The notes: a model not told the origin generated them from the sequence alone. DNA of 64,000 nucleotides from Amycolatopsis sp. CA-126428 (GCF_002904335.1 NZ_PPHF01000034.1:95782-159781); one strand, 5' to 3'. Shown: positions 1 through 9,676, counted from the stretch's first letter. Numbers and translations are program-made.

Positions 1-261
1 GCGGACTACCAGATCAACTACCTGCGCTGCATCGGCTGCGGCCTCTGCATCGAGGCGTGCCCGACCCGGTCGCTGACGATGATCAACTTCTACGAGCTGG
101 CCGACGACGACCGCCAGCGGCTGATCTACACGAAGGAAGACCTGCTCGCTCCGCTCCTGCCTGGCATGGAGCAGCCGCCGCACCCGATGCGGCTCGGCGA
201 GAACGAGCAGGACTACTACGTGAACGGCCCCGAACTCGCTCGCGGGGAGGGCGCCAAGTGA
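1..261 (+). CDS. nuoI: NADH-quinone oxidoreductase subunit I, 3' fragment
   Basis: This is the C-terminal part of the complex I subunit that carries two [4Fe-4S] clusters and passes electrons towards quinone. The gene runs off the left edge, so only 86 codons are present. The visible part starts just before the second ferredoxin motif, [12 protein letters not shown] (cysteines at fragment residues 10, 13, 16 and 20). It is followed by the family's hydrophilic tail containing Y-T-K-E-D-L. Its TGA stop overlaps the GTG start of nuoJ by two bases, so the two genes are translationally coupled. Seen: the 4Fe-4S motif and the order nuoI-J-K-L-M-N. Known: this order is standard for bacterial 14-subunit complex I. 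Confidence 0.95.
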   Translation, partial: ADYQINYLRCIGCGLCIEACPTRSLTMINFYELADDDRQRLIYTKEDLLAPLLPGMEQPPHPMRLGENEQDYYVNGPELARGEGAK

Positions 262-1145
262 TCACCGCCCTCATGGCCGCGGCGCCGAACGCGTCGGCGG
301 GGGTCTCCACCGGCGAAGCGATCGCGTTCTGGGTCCTCGGCCCGGTCTCGCTGCTCGGCGCGCTCGGCATGATCTTCTCCCGCAACGCCGTCCACTCGGC
401 GCTGTGGCTGGTGCTGACCATGCTGAGCCTGGGCGCGCTGTACATGATCCAGTCGGCGCCGTTCCTGGGCTTCACGCAGATCATCGTCTACACCGGCGCG
501 ATCATGATGCTGTTCCTGTTCGTGCTGATGCTGGTCGGCCGGGAGAGCTCGGACTCGGTCGTGGAAGTCCTGCGTGGACAGCGGCTCGCCGCGACGGTGC
601 TCGGCATCGGGCTCGCCGCGCTGCTGGCCACCGGCATCTACCGGGCCATGGAGAACGTCACCCCGGCCATCCCGCTCGACTCGGCCACCCCGGCGGGCGG
701 CGGGCCGAAGGGCCTGGGACGGCTGATCTTCACCGACTACCTGTTCCCGTTCGAGCTGACGTCGGCGCTGCTCATCACCGCCGCCATCGGCGCGATGGTG
801 CTGGCCTTCACCGACCGCCACGGCAAGGGCGGCAAGCTCTCGCAGCGCGAACTGGTGCTGCTGCGCTTCCGCGGTGAGCACGACCGGCCGTCGCCGCTGC
901 CCGGCCCGGGTGTCTTCGCCACCGCCAACTCCGTGGCGACGCCGGCGCTGCTGCCGGACGGCTCGATCGCCCCGGAGTCGCTGTCGGCGATCATCGAGTC
1001 CACCTCGGCGATCGAGCTGGCGAAGGAACGCAAGCTCGTCGCCGACGAGGGCCCGCACGCGGACGCGCACGCGCTGGTCGGCACGGAACCCGCTGCCGGG
1101 GGAGCTTCGAAAGCCCCGGAAGTCTCGGAAGGGGAGAAGGCATGA
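258..1145 (+). CDS. nuoJ: NADH-quinone oxidoreductase subunit J
   Basis: A membrane subunit of complex I, 295 aa from the GTG at 258. That start is chosen because it overlaps the nuoI stop; the longer open frame upstream lies inside nuoI. The first roughly 185 residues hold the five hydrophobic helices typical of NuoJ, including the helix with [17 protein letters not shown] that contains the pi-bulge region. The remaining roughly 110 residues form a hydrophilic, Ala/Glu-rich C-terminal extension of the kind seen in actinobacterial NuoJ and absent from the 184-residue E. coli protein. The stop overlaps the nuoK start (ATGA), which marks a tightly coupled operon. Confidence 0.95.
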   Translation: MITALMAAAPNASAGVSTGEAIAFWVLGPVSLLGALGMIFSRNAVHSALWLVLTMLSLGALYMIQSAPFLGFTQIIVYTGAIMMLFLFVLMLVGRESSDSVVEVLRGQRLAATVLGIGLAALLATGIYRAMENVTPAIPLDSATPAGGGPKGLGRLIFTDYLFPFELTSALLITAAIGAMVLAFTDRHGKGGKLSQRELVLLRFRGEHDRPSPLPGPGVFATANSVATPALLPDGSIAPESLSAIIESTSAIELAKERKLVADEGPHADAHALVGTEPAAGGASKAPEVSEGEKA

Positions 1146-1441
1146 CCCCCACGTACTACCTGCTGCTGTCGGCGCTGCTGTTCGCGCTCGGCGCGGTCGG
1201 TGTGCTGGTGCGGCGCAACGCGATCGTCGTGTTCATGTGCATCGAGCTGATGCTCAACGCCGTGAACCTGTCGCTGGTCACCTTCGCCCGGATCAACGGC
1301 GGGCTCGACGGCCAGATCATGGCGTTCTTCGTCATGGTCGTCGCGGCCGCCGAGGTCGTGGTCGGCCTGGCGATCATCATGGCCATCTTCCGCACCCGGC
1401 GCTCGGCCTCGGTCGACGACACCAACCTGCTGAAGTACTAG
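1142..1441 (+). CDS. nuoK: NADH-quinone oxidoreductase subunit K
   Basis: A small antiporter-like membrane subunit of complex I, 99 aa with three transmembrane helices. The two buried glutamates used in proton translocation are present: E35 in the helix with [14 protein letters not shown] and E71 in [16 protein letters not shown]. They match E36 and E72 of the E. coli protein. The ATG start overlaps the nuoJ stop by four bases. Length and sequence are normal for the family. Confidence 0.97.
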   Translation: MTPTYYLLLSALLFALGAVGVLVRRNAIVVFMCIELMLNAVNLSLVTFARINGGLDGQIMAFFVMVVAAAEVVVGLAIIMAIFRTRRSASVDDTNLLKY

Positions 1442-1452
1442 GAGACCCCCGA

Positions 1453-3354
1453 GTGACCGCATCATCGTGGCTGCTGGTGGCCCTCCCCGGTCTCGGCGCC
1501 CTGATCCTCTTGCTGGCAGGGAAGCGCGCCAAGGCCTGGGGGCATCTGCTCGGCTGTGCCACCGTCACCCTCGCCTTCGTCTACGGGCTGATCCTGTTCT
1601 TCACCGCCGACACGGGCACCACGACCGACACCAAGGTCTACTCGTGGATCCCGGTCGGCCAGCTGCAGGTGGACTTCGGGCTGCGGATCGACGCGCTGTC
1701 GCTGACGTTCGTGCTGCTCATCACCGGCGTCGGCATGCTGATCCACTACTACTCGATCGGCTACATGGCCGACGACGAGGGCCGGTACCGCTTCTTCGCG
1801 TACCTGGACCTCTTCGTCGCCTCGATGCTGATCCTGGTGCTGGGCAACAGCTTCGTGACGCTGTACCTCGGCTGGGAGGGCGTGGGTCTCGCGTCCTACC
1901 TGCTCATCGGCTGGTACCAGGGCCGCCCGTCCGCCGCGACCGCGGCGAAGAAGGCGTTCCTGATGAACCGCGTCGGCGACGTCGGGCTCGCGCTGGCGAT
2001 CTTCATCATGTTCAAGTACGCGGGCTCCACCGGCTACGCGCAGGTCTTCCAGGCGGTCGGCGACGGCAAGTTCTCGCCGGGCGCGATCACCGCGATGGCG
2101 ATCCTGCTCCTGCTGGGCGCCTGCGGTAAGTCCGGCCAGTTCCCGCTGCAGGCGTGGCTCCCGGACGCGATGGAGGGCCCGACCCCGGTGTCGGCCCTCA
2201 TCCACGCGGCGACGATGGTGACCGCGGGTGTCTACCTGGTGGCCCGCTCGAAGGACATCTTCAACGCCACCGAGGACGGCCGCCTGATCGTCACGCTGGT
2301 CGGCACGGTGACCCTGCTGCTCGGGTGCATCATCGGCTGCGCGTACGACGACATCAAGAAGGTCCTCGCGTACTCCACGGTCAGCCAGATCGGCTACATG
2401 ATGCTCGCCGTCGGCCTCGGGCCCATCGCGTACGCGCTGGGCATCATGCACCTGGTCGCGCACGGCTTCTTCAAGGCCGGGCTGTTCCTCGGGGCCGGGT
2501 CGGTCATGCACGGCATGAACGACGAGGTCGACATGCGGAAGTTCGGCGGGCTGCGCAAGCACATGCCGATCACCTTCATCACCTTCGGCCTCGGTTACCT
2601 GGCCCTGATCGGCATCCCGCCGCTGTCGGGCTTCTTCACCAAGGACGCGATCATCGAAGCGGCGTTCGGCCAGGGCGGCTGGCGCGGCTGGGTGATGGGC
2701 GGCGCGGCGCTGCTCGGCGCCGGGCTCACCGCCTTCTACATGACCCGCCTGATGATGATGACGTTCTTCGGCAAGGAGCGCTGGAAGGACATCAAGTCCG
2801 CCGACGGCCGGGACTTCCACCCGCACGAGTCGAAGGCGGTCATGTGGATCCCGATGGCGGTGCTGGCGGTCGGCTCGGTCGGCGCCGGCGCGTTCTTCGC
2901 CCTCGGCCACCGCTTCAGCGACTGGCTGACGCCGTCGGTCGGCAAACTGGAGGAAGCGCACCACGCGCCGTTCGACGCGTGGGTGATATCCATCGCCGCG
3001 ATCGTGTTCTCCGTGCTGGGTGTGGTGATCGCCGCCCTGATCTTCCGTCGTGACATCCCGGTCGAGCAGCCTCAGCGGGTCTCGTTCGTCACCCGGGCGG
3101 CGCGCAAGGACCTGTACGGCAACACGCTCAACGAGACGCTGGTCGCCCGCCCGGGCACCTGGCTCTCGCGGGCGCTGGTGTTCGTCGACAACCGCGGCGT
3201 CGACGGCGCGGTCAACGGCCTGGCCGCCGGTCTCGGCGGCGGGTCCGGCCGGCTGCGGCGGCTCCAGACCGGGTTCGTCCGGTCCTACGCGCTGTCGATG
3301 CTGGGCGGCACGTTCCTGCTTCTGGCGGCTCTCCTGCTGGTGAGGTTCTCCTGA
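1453..3354 (+). CDS. nuoL: NADH-quinone oxidoreductase subunit L
   Basis: A distal proton-pumping antiporter-like subunit of complex I, 633 aa. It is read from the GTG at 1453, about 12 bp after nuoK and preceded by the Shine-Dalgarno-like GGAGA. The frame stays open upstream but there it overlaps nuoJ/nuoK. Conserved charged residues are visible: E142 in [17 protein letters not shown] and K226 in [19 protein letters not shown], the counterparts of E. coli E144 and K229. The C-terminal part includes the long lateral helix region and a final membrane anchor. TGA overlaps the nuoM ATG by one base. Confidence 0.97.
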   Translation: MTASSWLLVALPGLGALILLLAGKRAKAWGHLLGCATVTLAFVYGLILFFTADTGTTTDTKVYSWIPVGQLQVDFGLRIDALSLTFVLLITGVGMLIHYYSIGYMADDEGRYRFFAYLDLFVASMLILVLGNSFVTLYLGWEGVGLASYLLIGWYQGRPSAATAAKKAFLMNRVGDVGLALAIFIMFKYAGSTGYAQVFQAVGDGKFSPGAITAMAILLLLGACGKSGQFPLQAWLPDAMEGPTPVSALIHAATMVTAGVYLVARSKDIFNATEDGRLIVTLVGTVTLLLGCIIGCAYDDIKKVLAYSTVSQIGYMMLAVGLGPIAYALGIMHLVAHGFFKAGLFLGAGSVMHGMNDEVDMRKFGGLRKHMPITFITFGLGYLALIGIPPLSGFFTKDAIIEAAFGQGGWRGWVMGGAALLGAGLTAFYMTRLMMMTFFGKERWKDIKSADGRDFHPHESKAVMWIPMAVLAVGSVGAGAFFALGHRFSDWLTPSVGKLEEAHHAPFDAWVISIAAIVFSVLGVVIAALIFRRDIPVEQPQRVSFVTRAARKDLYGNTLNETLVARPGTWLSRALVFVDNRGVDGAVNGLAAGLGGGSGRLRRLQTGFVRSYALSMLGGTFLLLAALLLVRFS

Positions 3355-4904
3355 TGACCTGGTTGCTCATCCTCATCCTGGTGCCGCTCGCCGGCTCGCT
3401 GGTGCTGGCGTTCCTCAAGGGGAACGACCGCGCCGCGGTGCTGGCCGCGCTCGGGTTCTCGATCCTCGAGTTCCTGCTGGTGATCCCGTTCTGGCTCAGC
3501 TACTCGCCCTCGGGCGCGCGGCTGCAGATGACGTCGAGCTTCGACTGGATCCCCAGCTTCGGCGTGCACATCGCGTTCGGCACCGACGGCATCTCGCTGA
3601 TCATGATCGCGGTGATCGCCCTGCTGGTGCCGATCGTCGTCGGCGGGCTCGGCACGCTGGACAAGCTGCCGCCGGGTCGCAGCGCGGGCGGCTTCCTGTC
3701 GCTGATCCTGCTGCAGGAGGCGCTCACGATCGGCGTGTTCGCCGCGACCGACGTCTTCCTGTTCTACGTGCTGTTCGAGATCATGCTGATCCCGATGTAC
3801 TTCCTGATCGGCGGCTACGGCGGCGCGAACCGGCAGTACGCGGCGGTGAAGTTCTTCCTCTACTCGTTCCTCGGCGGCCTGATCATGCTGGCGTCGGCGA
3901 TCGGGGCGTACTCGCTGGCGGCGGACAAGCTCGGCAAGGGCACGTTCGACTGGGCCACGCTGGTGACGGTGGTGCGCGACGCGCCGCTGTCCACGCAGAT
4001 CTGGCTGTTCCTCGGGTTCTTCCTGGCCTTCGCGATCAAGGCGCCGCTGGTGCCGTTCCACACCTGGCTGCCGGACGCGGCGGGGGAGGCGCCGATCGGC
4101 GTCGCCGTCCTGCTGGTCGGCGTGCTGGACAAGGTCGGCACGTTCGGGTTCCTGCGCTACTGCCTGCCGATGTTCCCGGACGCGAGCCGGACCCTGGCGC
4201 CGCTGGTGCTGGTGCTCTCGGTGATCGGCGTCCTCTACGGATCGATCCTCGCCGCGGGGCAGCGGGACATGAAGCGGTTCATCGCCTACGTCTCGATCGC
4301 GCACTTCGGCTTCATCTCGCTCGGCATCTTCGCGTTCAACGAGCAGGCGATGGTCGGCTCGGCGACGTACATGCTGAACCACAGCCTCGCGACCGGCATG
4401 CTGATCGTGGTGATCGGCCTCGTGATCTCGCGAGGCGGGTCGTCTCGCATCTCGGACTACGGCGGCATGGCGAAGGTGACCCCGCTGCTCGCGGGCCTGT
4501 TCCTCCTCGCCGGTCTGTCGACGTTGTCCTTGCCGGGCACCAACTCCTTCGTTTCGGAGTTCCTGGTGCTCATCGGGTCCTTTGTGGACCAGCCGGTGTA
4601 CACGATCCTCGCCACGGTGGGCATGGTCCTGGCCGCGGCGTACGTTCTGTGGCTCTACCAGCGGGTCTTCCAGGGCCCGGTCCGCGGTGACGCCCTGGTG
4701 GGTGTCGGCGGGGGCCCGGGCACGGCCATTGCGCCGGAACTGGGCGCGAAGAAGGCCATCACGGACCTCAACGGCCGGGAGATCGCGATCCTCGCGCCGC
4801 TGGTCGTGCTGATCCTCGTTCTCGGCTTCTACCCGAAGCCGGTGCTCGACACAGTCATCCCGACGGTGCAGCAGACGCTGTCCGCGGTCCAGGGAGGCAA
4901 GTAA
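3354..4904 (+). CDS. nuoM: NADH-quinone oxidoreductase subunit M
   Basis: The second antiporter-like proton-pumping subunit of complex I, 516 aa with about 14 transmembrane helices. The catalytic glutamate sits at E142 in VLFEIMLIPMYFLIGGYGG. The lysine-containing helix is followed by APLVPFHTWLPDAAGEAP. The start codon shares one base with the nuoL stop. Nothing is unusual about its length or composition. Confidence 0.97.
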   Translation: MTWLLILILVPLAGSLVLAFLKGNDRAAVLAALGFSILEFLLVIPFWLSYSPSGARLQMTSSFDWIPSFGVHIAFGTDGISLIMIAVIALLVPIVVGGLGTLDKLPPGRSAGGFLSLILLQEALTIGVFAATDVFLFYVLFEIMLIPMYFLIGGYGGANRQYAAVKFFLYSFLGGLIMLASAIGAYSLAADKLGKGTFDWATLVTVVRDAPLSTQIWLFLGFFLAFAIKAPLVPFHTWLPDAAGEAPIGVAVLLVGVLDKVGTFGFLRYCLPMFPDASRTLAPLVLVLSVIGVLYGSILAAGQRDMKRFIAYVSIAHFGFISLGIFAFNEQAMVGSATYMLNHSLATGMLIVVIGLVISRGGSSRISDYGGMAKVTPLLAGLFLLAGLSTLSLPGTNSFVSEFLVLIGSFVDQPVYTILATVGMVLAAAYVLWLYQRVFQGPVRGDALVGVGGGPGTAIAPELGAKKAITDLNGREIAILAPLVVLILVLGFYPKPVLDTVIPTVQQTLSAVQGGK

Positions 4905-4906
4905 AA

Positions 4907-6478
4907 GTGCTCGACATCCTCCTGACCCAGGCACCGGAGCCGCCGGTGCAGGTGCCGTCGGTGGACTACAACGCCGTGCTGCCGGTGCTGATCATCTTCG
5001 GTGCGGCGTGCGTCAGCGTGCTGGTCGAGGCGTTCGCCTCGAAGCGCTCGCGGTTCGGCGTGCAGGTCGGGCTGAGCTTGCTGGCGATCGTCGCCGCGGG
5101 TGCCTGGCTGATCAAGTACGCGGTCTCCGACTCGCCGGCGGGCGGCGTGACGACGTTCAGCGGCGCGATCTCGATCGACCGGCCGGCGCTGTTCCTCTGG
5201 GGCACGCTGCTGGCGCTGGCGGTCGGCGCGGTGCTGCTCATCTCGGACCGGGTGGTCGAGCCGGGCGGCGCGCTCGTCGCCCAGGCCGGCATCCGGCCCG
5301 GCACGGTCCAGGACCGCGCCCAGACGGCGACGGTCATGCAGACCGAGGTGTTCCCGCTGACGCTGTTCGCGCTCGGCGGCATGATGGCGTTCTGCGCGGC
5401 GAACGACCTGCTGACGATGTTCATCGCGCTGGAAGTGCTTTCCCTGCCGCTGTACCTGATGTGCGGCCTCGCGCGTCGCCGCCGCCTGCTGTCCCAGGAA
5501 GCGGCGGTCAAGTACTTCCTGCTGGGCGCGTTCTCCTCGGCGTTCTTCCTGTACGGCCTGGCGCTGCTGTACGGCTACGCGAACTCGGTGAAACTGGGCG
5601 ACATCGCGGCCGCGGCGGCGGGTTCGGACCGGTCGGACACGCTGCTGTTCGCCGGGCTGGGGCTCTTGGTGGTCGGCCTGCTGTTCAAGGGTTCGGTCGG
5701 CCCGTTCCACACGTGGACCCCGGACGTGTACCAGGGAGCGCCGACGCCGGTGACGGCGTTCATGGCGGCGTGCACGAAGGTCGCGGCGTTCGGCGGGATC
5801 CTGCGGGTGCTGTCGGTGGCGTTCTCGTCGACGTCGTGGGAGTGGCGCGGAGTCCTGTGGGGCGTGGCGATCATCTCGATGGTGATCGGTGCGGTGCTGG
5901 GCCTGACCCAGACCGACGTCAAGCGCATGGTGGCGTACTCGTCGATCGCCCACGCGGGCTTCCTGCTGGTGGGTGCGATCGCGATGACCAAGGACGGGTT
6001 GTCGAGCACGCTGTTCTACCTGCTGGCGTACGGCTTCACGACGCTGGCGGCGTTCGGTGTGATCAGCCTGGTCCGGGATTCCTCGGGCGAAGCAACGCAC
6101 CTCTCGGCGTGGGCCGGGCTGGCCAAGCGGTCGCCGCTGCTGGCGGGCGTGTTCACGTTCTTGCTGCTGGCCTTGGCCGGGATTCCGCTCACGTCCGGGT
6201 TCGTGGGGAAGTTCGTGGTGTTCTCGGCGGCGCTGTCGGACGGCATGGCCCCGCTGGTGGTGATCGCCCTGGTGTTCAGCGCGGTGGCGGCGTTCTTCTA
6301 CCTGCGCGTGATCGTCCTGATGTACTTCTCCGAGCCGGCGGCGGACGGCCCCTCGGTGTCGGTCCCGGGCTTCGGCACCGGAACGGCGATCTTCCTGGGC
6401 ACGGCGGTGACGCTGGTGCTGGGCCTGGTCCCGGCGTTCGCGCTCGGCTGGGCCGGTTCGGGCGGGTTCGCTTTCTGA
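4907..6478 (+). CDS. nuoN: NADH-quinone oxidoreductase subunit N
   Basis: The third antiporter-like subunit of complex I and last gene of the nuo operon, 523 aa. It starts at the GTG at 4907, two bases after the nuoM stop and downstream of a GGAGG ribosome-binding site. The signature FKGSVGPFHTWTPDVYQGA and the helix with MFIALEVLSLPLYLMCGLAR are present. A strong hairpin follows the stop, which supports it as the operon end. Confidence 0.97.
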   Translation: MLDILLTQAPEPPVQVPSVDYNAVLPVLIIFGAACVSVLVEAFASKRSRFGVQVGLSLLAIVAAGAWLIKYAVSDSPAGGVTTFSGAISIDRPALFLWGTLLALAVGAVLLISDRVVEPGGALVAQAGIRPGTVQDRAQTATVMQTEVFPLTLFALGGMMAFCAANDLLTMFIALEVLSLPLYLMCGLARRRRLLSQEAAVKYFLLGAFSSAFFLYGLALLYGYANSVKLGDIAAAAAGSDRSDTLLFAGLGLLVVGLLFKGSVGPFHTWTPDVYQGAPTPVTAFMAACTKVAAFGGILRVLSVAFSSTSWEWRGVLWGVAIISMVIGAVLGLTQTDVKRMVAYSSIAHAGFLLVGAIAMTKDGLSSTLFYLLAYGFTTLAAFGVISLVRDSSGEATHLSAWAGLAKRSPLLAGVFTFLLLALAGIPLTSGFVGKFVVFSAALSDGMAPLVVIALVFSAVAAFFYLRVIVLMYFSEPAADGPSVSVPGFGTGTAIFLGTAVTLVLGLVPAFALGWAGSGGFAF

Positions 6479-6490
6479 GTTTCTTTCTTT

Positions 6491-6527
6491 GGCCGCCACT
6501 TTCCCGTTTTCCGGGGGAGTGGCGGCC
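6491..6527. terminator. Bidirectional hairpin terminator between nuoN and the T7SS cassette
   Basis: GGCCGCCACT at 6491-6500 pairs perfectly with AGTGGCGGCC at 6518-6527, and the stem extends inward through CCC/GGG. It lies between the converging nuoN stop (6478) and the EspG-like stop (6528), so it can serve both transcripts. No clear U-tract follows, which is usual for high-GC actinomycetes. Confidence 0.75.
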
Positions 6528-7193
6528 CTATTTCAATTTCTGGCTCAGCGTTTTGGGTTCGCCGGGCAGAACGCTGATGTAGCCGTCGGCGAGGGCGATC
6601 CCGACGCGTCCGGAGGCCAGATCGAGGTAGCTGACGGTCTTGTCTCCGGTGTGGAGCTGCCCAACACCGTAGTGCGGCTGCTGGAAGAGGGCGTCGAGTT
6701 CTTGTGCCTCGCGGCTGCGAACGGGGGCGTCGTCGAAGACGTCGCTCTCCGGTTGTTTCCGGAAGTCTTCCTGGGGGAGCGAGAAGGGCTTGATGTCCGC
6801 GGGCCGGTACCGGGGCAGGGCCGCGACGAGGGCGTCGGCGGGATGGGTGCCGACATCGGTGAGTTCGACCTGGTCGTCCCGGCAGACAACGCACACCTTG
6901 TCCCGGCCGTTGACGGCTACCAGGACGCCGATTTGTTCGGTGGTGTCCCGCGCGTAGGCGAAGTATTCCTGGGCGGGGTGGCCGATGAGGTGCAGGCGTT
7001 CTTCGAAGTCGGGCGTGAAGCCGTCACCTTGGATGAACCCGTAGGGGCTGAGTTCTTCGAAGGCATCCCGGTCAACCCGTTTCGCAGCCGACGGCGGGAC
7101 GTAGCGCAGTCCTTTGGCCAGAACGGGGTGCGGATCACCGCACCCGACGGAGCGCATGGCGGTGAGCAGGGTGGTCAGCGAGAAGACGGCCAT
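6528..7193 (-). CDS. EspG-like ESX/type VII secretion chaperone
   Basis: A 221-aa protein resembling the EspG family, cytosolic chaperones that bind PE/PPE-type substrates of type VII secretion. The match rests on overall layout: an N-terminal segment starting MAVFSLTTLL, a central GFTPDFEERLHLIGHP region followed by strands with GVLVAVNGRDKVCVV, and a later PRYRPADIKPFSLPQEDF segment like the actinobacterial EspG domain. It is somewhat shorter than the roughly 250-280 aa usual for the family. The start is chosen because its ATG overlaps the stop of the upstream PPE-like gene (TAATG). The neighbours, a PPE-like substrate and a DUF3558 lipoprotein, fit this role. Confidence 0.75.
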   Translation of the reverse strand: MAVFSLTTLLTAMRSVGCGDPHPVLAKGLRYVPPSAAKRVDRDAFEELSPYGFIQGDGFTPDFEERLHLIGHPAQEYFAYARDTTEQIGVLVAVNGRDKVCVVCRDDQVELTDVGTHPADALVAALPRYRPADIKPFSLPQEDFRKQPESDVFDDAPVRSREAQELDALFQQPHYGVGQLHTGDKTVSYLDLASGRVGIALADGYISVLPGEPKTLSQKLK

Positions 7194-8524
7194 TATGGTT
7201 TTCTGTTCCGGTTTTCCCCGATGACGGGTGGCATGGGCTTTTCGATGAAGCCGCCGAAGGTTTCGTCGGGATCGGGGTTTTGCAGGTAGGGAGCCTTTTT
7301 CTTTTCCCGGTCTTCTTCTTTGCCGCCGCGGCTCTGCATGGGGCCGCCCATGGGCAGGCCGTTGGCGCCCCGGGGGCCGGCAGAGCTGCGGGTGGGGTTG
7401 GCGCCGGGGAGGCGTTCCTCGGGGAGTCGTGCCCCGGTGCTGCTGCCGGGGCCGGGCTGGTTCATCCGGTTTCCGAGTCCTGTGGTGGGCCCTGGTGTCC
7501 CGGGGCGTGATCCGGTCCCTACGCCGGTCCCCGTGCCGGTCCCGGTTCCCGGCTGGTAGCCAACGCCGGCGTATGGCCCGGTCCCTGGCCCGAACCCGCC
7601 GGGAGAGTTCGTGCCGGTGCCGGTGCCGGTGCCGGTGCCGGTCAGGTTGCTGATGGGCTGCCCGGTAGGCCCGAACTCGTACCCGCCCTGAGCGGCGGGG
7701 AGGACGGGCTTGGGGACGTAGTTGTTGGCGTGGGTGTTCTCGGGGTTCGTGGTGCCGGGCTGGACCTGGTTCTGCTGGTTCTGCTGGGTTTGCGGGTCCC
7801 GTTGGTGCTGCTGGTGCTGTTGGTCTTGCTGGGTTGCCGCCTGCGTCCGGTCCCCCTCCGTGCCTCGGGATTGCCCGGGCCGAACGGTCTGCCGATCCTG
7901 GGAGGGAACCTGCGTTTGTGCAGGATTCCGAGCCCATTCCCCGGTATCAGTGGGCTTAGCTTTCCACTCGGTGGAGGTGCTCCTGCTCATCGAGACGGCA
8001 GCGCCGGTGTCGGCGAGCTGGGCGTATTGGGCGGGCATTTGCCCGCCATTGGCGGAGCTGGCGGAGTGGTAGGCACTGAAGGCATCGATGTTGGCCTGGC
8101 TGTCGGCCTGCCACCCGGCAACTTTGGTGTGGTAGGAATCCCACCCCTTGTCACTGATGGCGTGCAGAACATCATCAACCCCCAACACCGGCGGCTGGGC
8201 GGCAACAGGCTTGACGGAGTTCTTGGCAGTACCAAAGGCATCCATCTGAGCCCCAACAGCAGCCTGGGCATTCTGCAGATGAACAGCATCATCAGCGGCG
8301 GCTTGCACAAGAGGCCGAGTGGCATCAGCAGCGGCTTCCCCGGCGTCTCCACGCCAGCCGGACATGGTCTTGGCCCTGAGGGCGCTGATCCGCTGGGCCC
8401 GTTCCACCATCCGAGTGGTCAGGTGGGTAGCACCGTCTTGTGCGCTGGCAAGCGAATCGCTACCGGCCCCGCCGGTGACTTGCTCGTAGATTTGAGCTGC
8501 TGTCAACGGGCTCTCAGTGGCCAT
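7193..8524 (-). CDS. PPE-like, proline/glycine-rich type VII secretion substrate
   Basis: A 443-aa protein with two parts. Residues 1 to about 200 are predicted helical and Ala-rich, with MSGWRGDAGEAAAD near residue 53, a W-x-G motif of the kind used by WXG100/PPE helical hairpins. Residues from about 200 to the C-terminus are low-complexity, rich in Gln, Pro, Gly and Thr, and include a pure Gly-Thr dipeptide run. Known: secreted PPE-like proteins of Pseudonocardiaceae commonly combine a helical domain with such a tail. The start ATG overlaps the stop of the DUF3558 gene (ATGA), and the stop overlaps the EspG-like start. Function beyond being a likely ESX substrate cannot be read from the sequence. 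Confidence 0.7.
   Translation of the reverse strand: MATESPLTAAQIYEQVTGGAGSDSLASAQDGATHLTTRMVERAQRISALRAKTMSGWRGDAGEAAADATRPLVQAAADDAVHLQNAQAAVGAQMDAFGTAKNSVKPVAAQPPVLGVDDVLHAISDKGWDSYHTKVAGWQADSQANIDAFSAYHSASSANGGQMPAQYAQLADTGAAVSMSRSTSTEWKAKPTDTGEWARNPAQTQVPSQDRQTVRPGQSRGTEGDRTQAATQQDQQHQQHQRDPQTQQNQQNQVQPGTTNPENTHANNYVPKPVLPAAQGGYEFGPTGQPISNLTGTGTGTGTGTNSPGGFGPGTGPYAGVGYQPGTGTGTGTGVGTGSRPGTPGPTTGLGNRMNQPGPGSSTGARLPEERLPGANPTRSSAGPRGANGLPMGGPMQSRGGKEEDREKKKAPYLQNPDPDETFGGFIEKPMPPVIGENRNRKP
7611..7640. repeat. Five tandem GTGCCG hexamers inside the PPE-like gene
   Basis: Five perfect copies of the hexamer GTGCCG encode a Gly-Thr run on the minus strand. A second, imperfect run of the same kind lies at about 7517-7550. 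Because the unit is six bases, gain or loss of copies keeps the frame and only changes tail length. Confidence 0.85.
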
Positions 8525-9153
8525 CAGTTCGCCTTCCGCAGGTTTTCCAGCACCTTTGCCGCCACGTCATGGGCGGCTGCACAAGGATCCTTCTTCCCGA
8601 TATTCGTTTCGGACAGAGAAACAGCGATGTCGACTTGTTGGGTGTCGCTCGTGCCGAGCGCCAGCAGGCAGCGCCCCTTGGTGTTTCTCTCGTCGATCTG
8701 GCCGAAAGCCACTGTGGGGTAGCCCTCGATCGGATCGAGTGGCTGAAAAAACGGGTAGATGGTGTCCTTCGCCCCGTAGATACCGGTCAGTCCGAGCTGG
8801 GTGGTCTTGAAGTAGGTCACCCCAACGCCGGCTTGGGAAACGGCGGGGACGTTCCAACGGCAAGTAGGACCGGCTTGATCATCGACCGCAGGATTGGTGG
8901 TGACTTCCGTTCCGAGGAGTTCCTTACTCTGCTCCGGGGTCAGCGAGTCACAAGGAGATTGCTGGAAGTGGCTGACATCGAGCGGGTTGCCGACCTTTGG
9001 CACTCCCTGTCCAGGTACAGCTTCGTTCGATGACGGAGCCGTGGTCGGCTGGGATCCGGGAGTTGACGGTGTAGCAGTGCCATCCATGCGGTCGGTGCAG
9101 GCCGCTAACGCCAGCAGCGAGGTGCTGAGCAGAACGACCAACCGGCGGATCAA
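8524..9153 (-). CDS. DUF3558-family lipoprotein in T7SS cassette
   Basis: A 209-aa lipoprotein. The N-terminus is a short signal peptide ending in the lipobox LLALAAC, followed by a Ser/Thr/Pro linker and a DUF3558-type domain with the cysteine pattern PCDSLTPEQ...TCRWNVP...KGRCLLALG...DPCAAAHDVA. The start is set at the TTG at 9153: it follows a GGAGG ribosome-binding site, begins directly with IRR plus the hydrophobic core, and overlaps the stop of the upstream gene as TTGA. A longer frame exists but would add non-signal sequence. DUF3558 lipoproteins often sit in actinobacterial ESX-linked operons; their molecular role is unknown. Confidence 0.8.
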   Translation of the reverse strand: MIRRLVVLLSTSLLALAACTDRMDGTATPSTPGSQPTTAPSSNEAVPGQGVPKVGNPLDVSHFQQSPCDSLTPEQSKELLGTEVTTNPAVDDQAGPTCRWNVPAVSQAGVGVTYFKTTQLGLTGIYGAKDTIYPFFQPLDPIEGYPTVAFGQIDERNTKGRCLLALGTSDTQQVDIAVSLSETNIGKKDPCAAAHDVAAKVLENLRKAN

Positions 9154-9563
9154 AGCGTGCCTCCAGTTTGCTTGATCTCCGCGTAGTTCGCGTCCTCGGT
9201 GGCCGCGTACCTGCCCAACGCCGCTTCGAACTTCTTCGCCATCGATCGGCAGTACCGTTCCCGCTCGTCGAGTGTGGCCAGCAAAGCCAGGCCGGAGCTT
9301 CGGATCTGCTCGGCGTTGCCTTCGCTTGCGTACTCGAGCCCCGGCGCCTGCACCTGAGCCATCAATTGGGCGCTTTGCTGGTCGTCGCGGAACTCGTTGG
9401 CCAGGTCGTTCCACTCGTGCATCAGCTCCCGCAGGGTCTCCTCGTCGTACTCAAACCCCGCACCCCCGTCACCCCCACCCCCGTACGCCCCGGCAACCGG
9501 GACCCCGTCCGGCCCAGGCAACCGCCAATCCCGGCCCGGCTCATAAACCGGTCCCTCAACCAC
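9150..9563 (-). CDS. PE-like/WXG100-like helical protein, first gene of T7SS cassette
   Basis: A 137-aa protein with a Gly/Pro-rich N-terminal 40 residues followed by about 95 predicted helical residues (from YDEETLRELMHEWNDLANEF to the end). I see no canonical W-x-G, but size, helicity and position are those of PE/ESX-type partner proteins in Pseudonocardiaceae cassettes. It opens a four-gene minus-strand unit in which every downstream start overlaps the preceding stop. A pairing with the PPE-like product two genes downstream is inference. Confidence 0.6.
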   Translation of the reverse strand: MVEGPVYEPGRDWRLPGPDGVPVAGAYGGGGDGGAGFEYDEETLRELMHEWNDLANEFRDDQQSAQLMAQVQAPGLEYASEGNAEQIRSSGLALLATLDERERYCRSMAKKFEAALGRYAATEDANYAEIKQTGGTL

Positions 9564-9676
9564 GACACACGTCCGTCGTCATCAGCTCTCCCCTAGCTTG
9601 CAGTGTGCTCCACCCCGAGCACCCTGCGTATCCGACGCTCCGCACCCTACCAGGGTTCCCACCTCGGAAAACCAAG

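Noticed and set aside
1462..2964. Long minus-strand frames opposite the nuo genes
   Set aside because: The products are His/Arg/Asp-rich low-complexity sequence from reverse reading of membrane-protein codons. There is no start context.
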